From Ga0077527 sp964606765 (lineage in GTDB: Bacteria; Pseudomonadota; Gammaproteobacteria; Burkholderiales; SG8-41): DNA of 60,450 bases. The notes under the pieces were generated by a model. It worked only from the letters and a program-made list of their open reading frames with translations, was not told the origin of the DNA and searched no databases. The position numbers and the translations under genes are program-made. This document shows, piece after piece, positions 49,116 to 56,381 of the stretch. The DNA lies in the NCBI GenBank assembly GCA_964606765.1, contig CAZSIR010000003.1, positions 1-60,450 of the forward strand, given 5' to 3'. Numbering within the stretch: the first letter of the stretch is position 1; every line of letters begins with the position of its first letter.

Positions 49116-50702
49116 ATGCCAAACGCCAAGCTGATCTCACCTGCCGGTCTGCAGCAGGCCCTGCACGATGGTCGTGAAATTGCGCTGCTCGACGTGCGCG
49201 AAGACGGTGAATTCGGCGAAGACCATCTGCTGTTTGCAACGCCGCTGCCCTACAGCCGGCTCGAACTGGGAATCCATGCGCTGGTGCCGCGCAGGAACGT
49301 GCGCATCGTGCTCTGCGATGACGGCGCATCGGGCGTGGCACTGCGCGCCGCAGTCCGCCTTGGCGCAATCGGCTACAGCGACCTTGCAGTGCTGGAAGGC
49401 GGCACCCGCGGCTGGAAGGCGGCGGGTCTAGCCCTGTTCAAGGGTGTCAATGTCCCCAGCAAATTGTTCGGTGAACTGGTCGAGCACGCCTACAACACGC
49501 CGCGGATCACCGCGCAGGACCTGGTGAAGATGCGCGAATCGGGGGAGGATTTCGCGCTGTTCGACGGCCGCCCGCTGCATGAGCATCACAAGATGACCAT
49601 CCCCGGCAGCACCTGCTGCCCCAACGCCGAGCTGCCGTACCGCGTGACCAGCATGGTCAGAAATCCGCAAACCAAGATCATCGTCAATTGCGCCGGACGC
49701 ACGCGCTCCATACTCGGCGCCCAGACTCTGATCAATTTCGGCGTGCCGAATCCGGTGTATGCGCTGGAAAACGGCACCCAGGGCTGGTACCTCTCCGACC
49801 TGCAGCTGGAATACGGCTCGACGCTGCAATACCCCGAGCAGCCTGACCCGGCGGCGCTCCCGGCGCAGCGGCAGTCCGCCCAGGCACTGATGGCCCGCTT
49901 CCAGGTGCGCAGCACCACCGCAGCCGAGGTCAGCGGCTGGTTCAGGGAAACCGATCGCACCACCTACCTCTGCGATGTGCGCACCCCGGAAGAGTTTGCC
50001 GCCGGCAGCCTTGCCGGCGCACAGCACACGCCCGGCGGCCAGCTGATCCAGGCCACCGACCAGTGGGTCGGCGTACGCAATGCGCGCATCGTGCTGTTCG
50101 ATGGCGGTGAAATGGTGCGCGCACCGGTCGTCGCCAGCTGGCTGCTGCAGCTGGGCTGTGATGTTTACGTACTGGAGGGCGGCGCCGGATCGGGTCTCGC
50201 GGTTTCACCCGCAGCAAAGACTGTCCTGCCCGAACTGGCGCAGATCAGCAGCGAAGAACTGAAAAAACTCGTCAACGCCAAAGCCTGCAGCGTCTTCGAT
50301 GTCGGCCCGAGCATGGCCTACCGCAAGGCGCATATTCCCGGCAGCCGCTGGAGCATACGTTCACGCATCGCCGCAGATGCCAAGGGCGCAAAAACACCGG
50401 TCGTGCTGACCGCAGAGGATGCGGATGTCGCAGGCCTTGCCGCGACTGAACTGCTCGATCTCGGAATCCGGGATATCCGGCTCCACGCCGGCGGCGCAGC
50501 GGCCTGGGTCAAGGCCGGCAATCCGGCCGCTGCCTCGGCAGACATACCCGCCGACCACGAATGCATCGACTACCTGTTTTTCGTGCATGACCGTCACGCC
50601 GGCAATCGCGCCGCCATGAAACAGTACCTGGCCTGGGAAACCGGGCTGATGGCGCAGCTCGGCGATCAGGACAAGTCCGTGTTCCGGCTGCCGGCGCATT
50701 GA
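49116..50702 (+). CDS. four-domain rhodanese-like sulfurtransferase
   Basis: 528 residues made of four rhodanese-like domains (about 1-105, 125-230, 265-360, 375-470). The active-loop cysteine is present in domain 1 (C67, LCDDGAS) and domain 2 (C192, NCAGRTRS) but replaced in domain 3 (LFDGGEM, around 328) and domain 4 (LTAEDAD, around 432). So two domains can carry a persulfide and two are probably structural or regulatory. No signal peptide, hence cytoplasmic. It follows a TauE/SafE exporter, and a TauD-type dioxygenase lies 2.6 kb downstream, hinting at sulfur transfer or detoxification. Four tandem rhodaneses are unusual but known in some proteobacteria. Confidence 0.88.
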   Translation: MPNAKLISPAGLQQALHDGREIALLDVREDGEFGEDHLLFATPLPYSRLELGIHALVPRRNVRIVLCDDGASGVALRAAVRLGAIGYSDLAVLEGGTRGWKAAGLALFKGVNVPSKLFGELVEHAYNTPRITAQDLVKMRESGEDFALFDGRPLHEHHKMTIPGSTCCPNAELPYRVTSMVRNPQTKIIVNCAGRTRSILGAQTLINFGVPNPVYALENGTQGWYLSDLQLEYGSTLQYPEQPDPAALPAQRQSAQALMARFQVRSTTAAEVSGWFRETDRTTYLCDVRTPEEFAAGSLAGAQHTPGGQLIQATDQWVGVRNARIVLFDGGEMVRAPVVASWLLQLGCDVYVLEGGAGSGLAVSPAAKTVLPELAQISSEELKKLVNAKACSVFDVGPSMAYRKAHIPGSRWSIRSRIAADAKGAKTPVVLTAEDADVAGLAATELLDLGIRDIRLHAGGAAAWVKAGNPAAASADIPADHECIDYLFFVHDRHAGNRAAMKQYLAWETGLMAQLGDQDKSVFRLPAH

Positions 50703-50714
50703 CTCCGGCGGCCG

Positions 50715-51176
50715 ATGACCATCTGGGTCGACGCCGACGCCTGCCCCGGCGTCATCAAGGACATCCTCTACCGCGCGGCGGAACGCGCCTCCCTGCAACT
50801 GATCCTGGTGGCCAACAGCCCGCTGCAGGTGCCGCGCTCGCCATGGATACGCATGGTGCAGGTGCCCCGCGGTTTTGATGTGGCCGACAACCACATCGTT
50901 GCCATGGCAAGCGCCGGCGATCTGGTGATCACCGCCGACATTCCGCTCGCTGCAGCAGTGGTTGCGAAAAACGCGGTCGCGCTGAATCCGCGCGGCGAGC
51001 TGTACACCCGCGACAACGTGCAGGGATTGCTCGACATGCGCAATTTCATGGATACCCTGCGCAGCAGTGGTGTTGAGACCGGCGGCCCGCGCGCGCTGGG
51101 CAACAGCGACCGCCAGGCCTTTGCCCGGGAACTCGAGCACTGGATGCGGCGCCAGACTTCTGGCGGAAATGATTAA
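50715..51176 (+). CDS. YaiI/YqxD family (DUF188) protein
   Basis: 153 residues beginning MTIWVDADACPGVIKDILYRAA, with the family signature VDADACP, then VADNHIVAMASAGDLVITADIPLAA and a C-terminal NFMDTLRSSGVETGGP. The aspartates resemble a PIN-like nuclease fold, but activity is not established. It begins 12 bases after the rhodanese stop and is probably co-transcribed. No terminator is obvious after it; the convergent Bug gene ends 45 bases further. Confidence 0.9.
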   Translation: MTIWVDADACPGVIKDILYRAAERASLQLILVANSPLQVPRSPWIRMVQVPRGFDVADNHIVAMASAGDLVITADIPLAAAVVAKNAVALNPRGELYTRDNVQGLLDMRNFMDTLRSSGVETGGPRALGNSDRQAFARELEHWMRRQTSGGND

Positions 51177-51182
51177 TTTCTC

Positions 51183-51196
51183 AATTAAATCATATA
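51183..51196 (-). repeat. dispersed AT-rich motif, copy j
   Basis: Core TATATGATTTAATT, extended TTTAAG to the left on the minus strand. It sits in the 45-bp gap between two convergent genes, where no promoter is expected. Confidence 0.5.
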
Positions 51197-51221
51197 CTTA
51201 AATAGTAATTTTTCCACGACA

Positions 51222-52226
51222 TCATTGCGCTTTGCGCAAACCCAGAATACCGGCGAGCGCATCCACTTCAATGGCGTATTCAGCAACCACTGCCAGCGTT
51301 TTGCCGGCATCCAGGAAATTCCACGCCCACAGGTTTGCCTCCAGTTCCCTTTTCCATTCATCCTGCGCCGACAGTTCGGCATAGCGGGATTCCCAGAATT
51401 TCACCGCAGCAGCCTCAGTGCCCCTGGGCGCGATCACGGCCCTGAAGTTGGTCATCGTTCCCTTGATGCCCTGTTCCGCCCAGGTCGGCACCGCGGCGAG
51501 CGCGCCGCCCAGTCGTTGCGGCGCGGACACCGCAATCGCGCGCAACTGGCCGCTGCGCACAAGGGGCACCACTGCGGAAGCCGCCGTAGCCACCGCATCA
51601 ACATGACCGCCCAGCAGGGCCGTCACCGAATCCGCGCTGCCTTTGAAAGCGACAAACCGGACGCGCCGCGGATCAACGCCGGCGCGCTGCAGCGCCAATG
51701 CCGCCGACAGGTGATTGGCGCCGCCGATGGAAGTCGACACACCGATCACCACCGAGCCCGGGTCCTTCAGCAGGCGCGAAACCAGGTCACGGCCATTGGC
51801 CAGCGGTGAATCGGCGCGCACCGTAAGCGCGAAAAATTCATCGAACAGCATCGCAATCCATGTGTAATCGGTATGGGCATGGGGACTCAGACCCGATGCC
51901 CTGCTGATCAGCACATTGAAATTGCCGATCATCTGGTAGTGGCCGTTGCCGGCATGCTGGTTCAGGTAATTCCAGGCGATCAGGTTGCCGCCGCCGGGTT
52001 TGTTCACCACCGTGACCGGGCCTTCAAACAGGCCGCGCGTCTGCCACAGGCGCTGGATCAGCCGCGCGGTTTTGTCCGGAGCGGCGCCCGGCGCAGTGCC
52101 GACGATGATCTCCGTCACCCGGTCGGGCTTCCATGCCGCAGGCTGCGCCGCGGCGCCGGCAGCAAAAAACAGCGCCAGCCACCCGCACAGCCATCCGGTC
52201 CCCATGCAACACGCGGATTTCCGCAT
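51222..52226 (-). CDS. Bug/TctC-family periplasmic binding protein (divergent)
   Basis: 334 residues from the ATG at 52226, fixed by a strong GGAGGAG upstream; the frame is open 35 more codons without support. Signal peptide MRKSACCMGTGWLCGWLALFF...AAA-Q. The opening strand is VTEIIVGTAPGAAPDKTAR in place of the usual PVRMIVPFAPGG, while NKPGGGNLIAWNYL and the C-lobe VVAVPTW-like segments are recognisable. So it is a member of the family with a changed N-terminal binding loop. No transporter partner nearby. Confidence 0.85.
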   Translation of the reverse strand: MRKSACCMGTGWLCGWLALFFAAGAAAQPAAWKPDRVTEIIVGTAPGAAPDKTARLIQRLWQTRGLFEGPVTVVNKPGGGNLIAWNYLNQHAGNGHYQMIGNFNVLISRASGLSPHAHTDYTWIAMLFDEFFALTVRADSPLANGRDLVSRLLKDPGSVVIGVSTSIGGANHLSAALALQRAGVDPRRVRFVAFKGSADSVTALLGGHVDAVATAASAVVPLVRSGQLRAIAVSAPQRLGGALAAVPTWAEQGIKGTMTNFRAVIAPRGTEAAAVKFWESRYAELSAQDEWKRELEANLWAWNFLDAGKTLAVVAEYAIEVDALAGILGLRKAQ

Positions 52227-52336
52227 ATCCGGCTCCTCCGGTTTTGATTTTTTTATGCAAGCGCTACGGTCAATATAACAAAGACCCGCAGTGTTAGCAT
52301 TGCGCCTTGCGCAAATCACGATGGATGTCATTGATC

Positions 52337-52777
52337 ATGGATGAAACTGCAGCACGCCAGTCGTTTGAACAGGCGCTGGCCACCTACGAACAGGATTTCG
52401 GCAAATTTTTTCTGGCACGTCTGTTCGGTCTTGAACTCAGCTACACCGCGGATGAATGCCGCATCCAGTTCGACCTAAAGGATTTCATGTTCAACCCGCA
52501 GGGCGGCCTGCACGGCGGCATCAGCGCCTTCGTGCTGGACATTTCGATGGGACACCTGCTGCACCGGACCAGCGGCGCCGGGACGACATTGGAAATGAAG
52601 GTGCAGTATCTGAAGGCCGCGAAAGCCGGACGCCTGACCTGTGTCGCGCGCTTCATCCGCCACGGCCGCAGCATTTCATTCCTGCGTTCGGAGCTGAGCG
52701 ATGCGCAGGGTGAACTGATTGCCTTTGCCACCTCGACCTGGAAGTCGCTGAAACCTCCTGCCGCAAAGGCCGGATAG
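52337..52777 (+). CDS. PaaI-type hotdog thioesterase
   Basis: A 146-residue single hotdog fold. The motif NPQGGLHGGISAFVLDISMGH matches the PaaI/ComA active-site helix (HGG..., with an acidic residue on the helix), and the tail FIRHGRSISFLRSEL fits the family strand. It likely hydrolyses an acyl-CoA thioester. The start is ambiguous among TTG 52307, ATG 52325 and ATG 52337; none has a strong ribosome site, and the last gives the most natural N-terminus. It is divergent from the Bug gene at 51222 and four bases before the PIN gene. Confidence 0.84.
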   Translation: MDETAARQSFEQALATYEQDFGKFFLARLFGLELSYTADECRIQFDLKDFMFNPQGGLHGGISAFVLDISMGHLLHRTSGAGTTLEMKVQYLKAAKAGRLTCVARFIRHGRSISFLRSELSDAQGELIAFATSTWKSLKPPAAKAG

Positions 52778-52781
52778 CAGT

Positions 52782-53210
52782 TTGCGCCTGGTACTCGACA
52801 CCAATGTCTGGCTGGACTGGCTGGTTTTTGACGACCCCGGCATCTCGACGCTGCGGACGCTGGCAAGCGCAGGCAAGGCCGAAATCATCATCAATGCGGA
52901 ATGCGAAGCCGAGCTGGTCCGGGTACTCGCCTATCCTTTGCAGCAATGGACACTCGATGCACATCGACAGTCGGCCTGCCTCGCGGCATGCCGGGCGATT
53001 GCCCGGCCCATGGAAACAAACGGCGCCGGCGCCCTTCCCGCCTGTGATGACCCGGACGACCAGAAATTCCTGGTCCTCGCGGCCGGATGCGCTGCGGATT
53101 ACCTGTTGAGCAAGGACAAGGCCCTGCTCGCCTTGCAGGGCAGCCGACCGCCGCTGCCGTTCCATATCGTGACTCCTGCGGAATTTACCCGGCGCCTGGG
53201 CGTAAAATAA
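52782..53210 (+). CDS. PIN-domain protein (putative toxin COG1569 family)
   Basis: 142 residues. Acidic PIN residues are visible as D6 (MRLVLDTNVWLDWL), E43/E44 (NAECEAEL), D92-D93 (DDPDDQKFLVLAA) and D112 (SKDKALL), the four-acid Mg-dependent RNase site. The DDPDDQKFL and YLLSKDKALL segments match the stand-alone 'putative toxin' PIN group often found without an antitoxin. TTG start at 52782. It lies 4 bases after the hotdog gene; no antitoxin-like small gene is adjacent. Confidence 0.84.
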   Translation: MRLVLDTNVWLDWLVFDDPGISTLRTLASAGKAEIIINAECEAELVRVLAYPLQQWTLDAHRQSACLAACRAIARPMETNGAGALPACDDPDDQKFLVLAAGCAADYLLSKDKALLALQGSRPPLPFHIVTPAEFTRRLGVK

Positions 53211-53257
53211 TTTGCCAGCCTGGATGCAAAGTCATCGCTGTTCGTGAGGAGAAACCA

Positions 53258-54139
53258 ATGGATGTGATACCACTGGGCCCGGGATTTGCCGCCGAAATCC
53301 GCGGCGCCGGCATGGCCGATGTGGCCGAAAGTGCTGACATTTACGCCGCAGTACGCGCCGCTTTCGAGGAACACTCGGTACTGGTGTTCCGCGGCCAGCC
53401 CATCACCAATGAACTGCAGATGGCGTTCTCGGCCCGGTTCGGCCCGCTCGAGATCGCCAAGGCCGCGTCGCGCGGCGAAGGCACGCCTTTCAGCATACTC
53501 ACCAACGTCGAACCCGACGGCACGCTGGTGCCGCCCGGGCACAAGGAAGAATTGCGCGCCAAAGCCAACCAGCTCTGGCATACCGACAGCTGCTTCAAAA
53601 CCCCGCCGGCCCTGGCCTCGGTATTGTCAGGGCGCACCGTGGCCAGCAGCGGCGGTGAAACCGAATTCACCTCCATGCGCCTGACCTGGGAACGGCTGCC
53701 GGCAGAAACACGGCGCAAACTCGATAACGCCTACGCCTGGCATGACTACGCCCATTCCCGCGGCAAGATTGCGCCGCATCTCGCTTCCGAGCGTGAGCGC
53801 AGCAGCATGCCGCCCGTGTCCTGGCGCATGCGCTGGCGCAACCCGGCGAATGGCCGCGATGCGCTGTACATCGCCTCGCACACCTGCGCCATCGACGGCA
53901 TGGAGCGCAGCGAAGCACTCCGGCTGATCGATGAATTGACCGCTTTCGCCACGCAACCGGAACATCTCTACCAGCACCGCTGGCAGGCCGGCGACGTGAT
54001 CATGTGGGACAACCGCGCCACCATGCACCGTGGCCGCCCCTGGCCCATGGACCAGCCCCGTCACATGATCCGCACCACCATTTCCGCCACCGATGCCGAC
54101 GGGCTGGCCGCGATGTGGCCGGAACGCAGCGCGGCCTGA
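53258..54139 (+). CDS. TauD/TfdA-family Fe(II)/2-oxoglutarate dioxygenase
   Basis: 293 residues from the ATG at 53258, supported by GAGGAG seven bases upstream; the frame is open further back within the PIN gene. The facial triad is H108-x-D110 (LWHTDSCF) and H257 (ATMHRGRPW), with R268/R272 to bind 2-oxoglutarate. It hydroxylates a substrate such as taurine, an alkylsulfonate or an aryloxyalkanoate; which one is not readable. It is followed by a bidirectional terminator and two convergent Bug genes that may recognise related compounds. Confidence 0.93.
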   Translation: MDVIPLGPGFAAEIRGAGMADVAESADIYAAVRAAFEEHSVLVFRGQPITNELQMAFSARFGPLEIAKAASRGEGTPFSILTNVEPDGTLVPPGHKEELRAKANQLWHTDSCFKTPPALASVLSGRTVASSGGETEFTSMRLTWERLPAETRRKLDNAYAWHDYAHSRGKIAPHLASERERSSMPPVSWRMRWRNPANGRDALYIASHTCAIDGMERSEALRLIDELTAFATQPEHLYQHRWQAGDVIMWDNRATMHRGRPWPMDQPRHMIRTTISATDADGLAAMWPERSAA

Positions 54140-54159
54140 AACCGCAGTCCGGCCGCCAT

Positions 54160-54196
54160 AAAAAAAACGCCGCCCCTTTCCGGGGCGGCGTTTTTA
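54160..54196. terminator. bidirectional terminator between the dioxygenase and Bug genes
   Basis: Perfect stem ACGCCGCCCC (54167-54176) with GGGGCGGCGT (54182-54191), flanked by a run of A on the left and TTTTT on the right. It serves the + strand dioxygenase and the - strand Bug gene. Confidence 0.93.
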
Positions 54197-54211
54197 CCTG
54201 TCAGCGCGAAA

Positions 54212-55180
54212 TCAGCTGGCTTTGATGCCCACGGCACGGACCACTTTGCCCCATTTGTCGTATTCGGACTGGATGAATTTTTTGAACTGCTCCGGCGTGG
54301 ACGGCGCAGCGTCCGTACCGGCGCGCTTGAAGCCTTCGACGATTTCCGGCGACTTGAGCAATGCCGTCGTTTCACGGTGCAGCTTGTCGATGATGGCTTT
54401 CGGCGTTCCTTTCGGCACCGACATGCCCATCCAGAACGTCGCCTCGTAACCCGGTACGCCGGCTTCGGCAATGCTGGGAATTTCCGGCATCTGCTGTGAA
54501 CGCTCAGCCGTGGTCACCGCCAGGGCACGCAGGCGCCCGGATTTGTGATGCTGGAGCGCGATGGCGATGCCGGGGAATCCGATCTTCACCTGACCGCCCA
54601 GCAGATCTGCGGCCGCCGCGCCGCTGCCTTTGTACGAGATATGGGTGATCTTGATATCCGCCATCGACATGAACAACTCGCCGAACAGATGCTGGCCGCC
54701 ACCGGTGCCGGAGGAAGCCCAGTCGAGTTTTCCCGGCTGGCTTTTCGCCAGTGCAATCAGTTCCTTCACCGACTTCGCCGGCAGCGAAGGATGAACAATC
54801 AGCACATTCGGGGCGGAACCAAACTGGGTGACCGGCACAAAATCCTTCAGGGGATCATAGGTGAGCTTGCTGTAGACATGCGGACTGACCACAAACGGAG
54901 TTGCCGCCTGCAATATCGTGTACCCGTCAGCCTCCGCCTTGGCGGCAACGGCCGTGCCCAGTGCGCCGCCCTGCCCCGGCCGGTTGTCGATGACGAATTG
55001 CTGGCCCATCCGATCCGCCAGCTTGGCCGAAATCAGACGCGTCGGCACATCGGTTGCGCCACCTGCCGCAAACGGAATGATCATGCGCACCGGCCTCTCC
55101 GGATAATTCTGTGCCAAAGCCGCCGATCCCAGCATCATCCCGGCCGCCATGCATGCAATACCGCCCGCTGCTTTTTTCAT
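54212..55180 (-). CDS. Bug/TctC-family periplasmic solute-binding protein
   Basis: 322 residues from the ATG at 55180 (GGAGGAG just upstream). Signal peptide MKKAAGGIACMAAGMMLGSAALA-Q, then the canonical YPERPVRMIIPFAAGGATDV, DNRPGQGGALGT and NVLIVHPSLPAKSVKEL. It is clearly paralogous to the next upstream gene (55300), sharing length and most motifs, so the pair probably arose by tandem duplication. No tctAB nearby. Ligand unknown; proximity to the TauD-like dioxygenase suggests a link. Confidence 0.94.
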   Translation of the reverse strand: MKKAAGGIACMAAGMMLGSAALAQNYPERPVRMIIPFAAGGATDVPTRLISAKLADRMGQQFVIDNRPGQGGALGTAVAAKAEADGYTILQAATPFVVSPHVYSKLTYDPLKDFVPVTQFGSAPNVLIVHPSLPAKSVKELIALAKSQPGKLDWASSGTGGGQHLFGELFMSMADIKITHISYKGSGAAAADLLGGQVKIGFPGIAIALQHHKSGRLRALAVTTAERSQQMPEIPSIAEAGVPGYEATFWMGMSVPKGTPKAIIDKLHRETTALLKSPEIVEGFKRAGTDAAPSTPEQFKKFIQSEYDKWGKVVRAVGIKAS

Positions 55181-55299
55181 GTTCTCCTCCGACGTTGTTT
55201 TGAAAAACCGGATGCATGGTAACAACTTGCCTGCAATTCGCCAAAAAAGAACGCCGCATGATGCGGCGTCCATTTCAAATCATCTGCTGCAGTGCGGAA

Positions 55300-56268
55300 T
55301 CAGTTGATTTCAGCGCCGCTGACCTTGACGACCCTGGCCCATTTGGCCGCCTCGATTTTGAGGAAATCAAAGAATTTCTCCGGGGAATCCTGCCATGCCG
55401 GCTCCTGCCCGACCGCCTGCAGGCTGCTGCGCATTTCCGGGGTTTTCAGCACGCGCAGCAAATCGGCGTGCAGTTTCATCTGGATATCGCGCGGCAGCGC
55501 CTTCGGCCCGGACACGCCGAACCAGGCCACCATTTCATACCCTTTGACGCCGGCTTCGGCGATGGTCGGAACCTCCGGCAGTTCAGGGGAGCGCTTTGCA
55601 CCCGTCACGCCGAGCGGCCGCAGCTTTCCGCTCTTGATGTGCGTCAGCATCCCGGCAATCCCGGGAAATGCGACCATCACCTGTCCGCCGAGCAGGTCGG
55701 CGGTGACCGGACCGCTGCCGCGGTACGGAATATGGGTGATTTTGATGCCGGCCATGCTGGCAAACAGCGCCCCGGTCAGATGCTGGGTGCTGCCATTGCC
55801 GGAAGACGCATAGTCGATCTGGCCCGGTTTCGCTTTCGCCAGCGCAATCAAGTCCTTCACGGATTTCACCGGCAGCGAGGGATGCACCACCAGGATATTG
55901 GGCGCACTGGTGATCTGCGTCACCGGCGTAAAGTCGTTCAGCGAATCGTAGGCCAGTTTTTTATGCAGCGCCGCACTGACAAAATGCGTGTTGCTGATCA
56001 TGAACAGGGTGTAGCCGTCGGGTGCCGCCTTGGCTGCGAGTTCCGCGCCGATGCTGGAACCTGCGCCAGGCCGGTTTTCGACAATCACCTGCTGCTTGAA
56101 CGCTTCGCCCAGTTTTTGCGTAATGATGCGCCCCGGCACGTCGGCAGCGCCGCCGGCCGAAAAAGGGATGATCATGCGCACCGGCTTGCTTGGGTAGTTT
56201 TGCGCCGGCGATGGCAGGGCCACAACCATGCCCAGCATTAGAATTGAAGAATAACTTATTGATTTCAT
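55300..56268 (-). CDS. Bug/TctC-family periplasmic solute-binding protein (tandem paralogue)
   Basis: 322 residues from the ATG at 56268, with GAGGAG upstream; the longer open frame (to 56313) lacks a ribosome site. Signal peptide MKSISYSSILMLGMVVALPSPA-Q, then YPSKPVRMIIPFSAGGAADV, ENRPGAGSSIG and NILVVHPSLPVKSVKDL. Same length as its neighbour at 54212 and similar throughout, with a 119-bp gap between. The start codon lies inside AT-rich motif k, giving AT-rich first codons (AAATCAATAAGT). Confidence 0.94.
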   Translation of the reverse strand: MKSISYSSILMLGMVVALPSPAQNYPSKPVRMIIPFSAGGAADVPGRIITQKLGEAFKQQVIVENRPGAGSSIGAELAAKAAPDGYTLFMISNTHFVSAALHKKLAYDSLNDFTPVTQITSAPNILVVHPSLPVKSVKDLIALAKAKPGQIDYASSGNGSTQHLTGALFASMAGIKITHIPYRGSGPVTADLLGGQVMVAFPGIAGMLTHIKSGKLRPLGVTGAKRSPELPEVPTIAEAGVKGYEMVAWFGVSGPKALPRDIQMKLHADLLRVLKTPEMRSSLQAVGQEPAWQDSPEKFFDFLKIEAAKWARVVKVSGAEIN

Positions 56269-56269
56269 T
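56256..56269 (+). repeat. dispersed AT-rich motif, copy k
   Basis: Core TTATTGATTTCATT overlapping the start codon of the Bug gene on the other strand, followed by a second TTTGATTTTTAT. Confidence 0.45.
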
Positions 56270-56381
56270 TGATTTTTATCTCCTCGCGCCAACCTAACAC
56301 GGCGTCGCATCATACCATTGCGGTAACGCGCCGGAGTTGGGCGGGACGCTCTTGGCCGTCAGGCCGGATTTCAGGAAAGCG

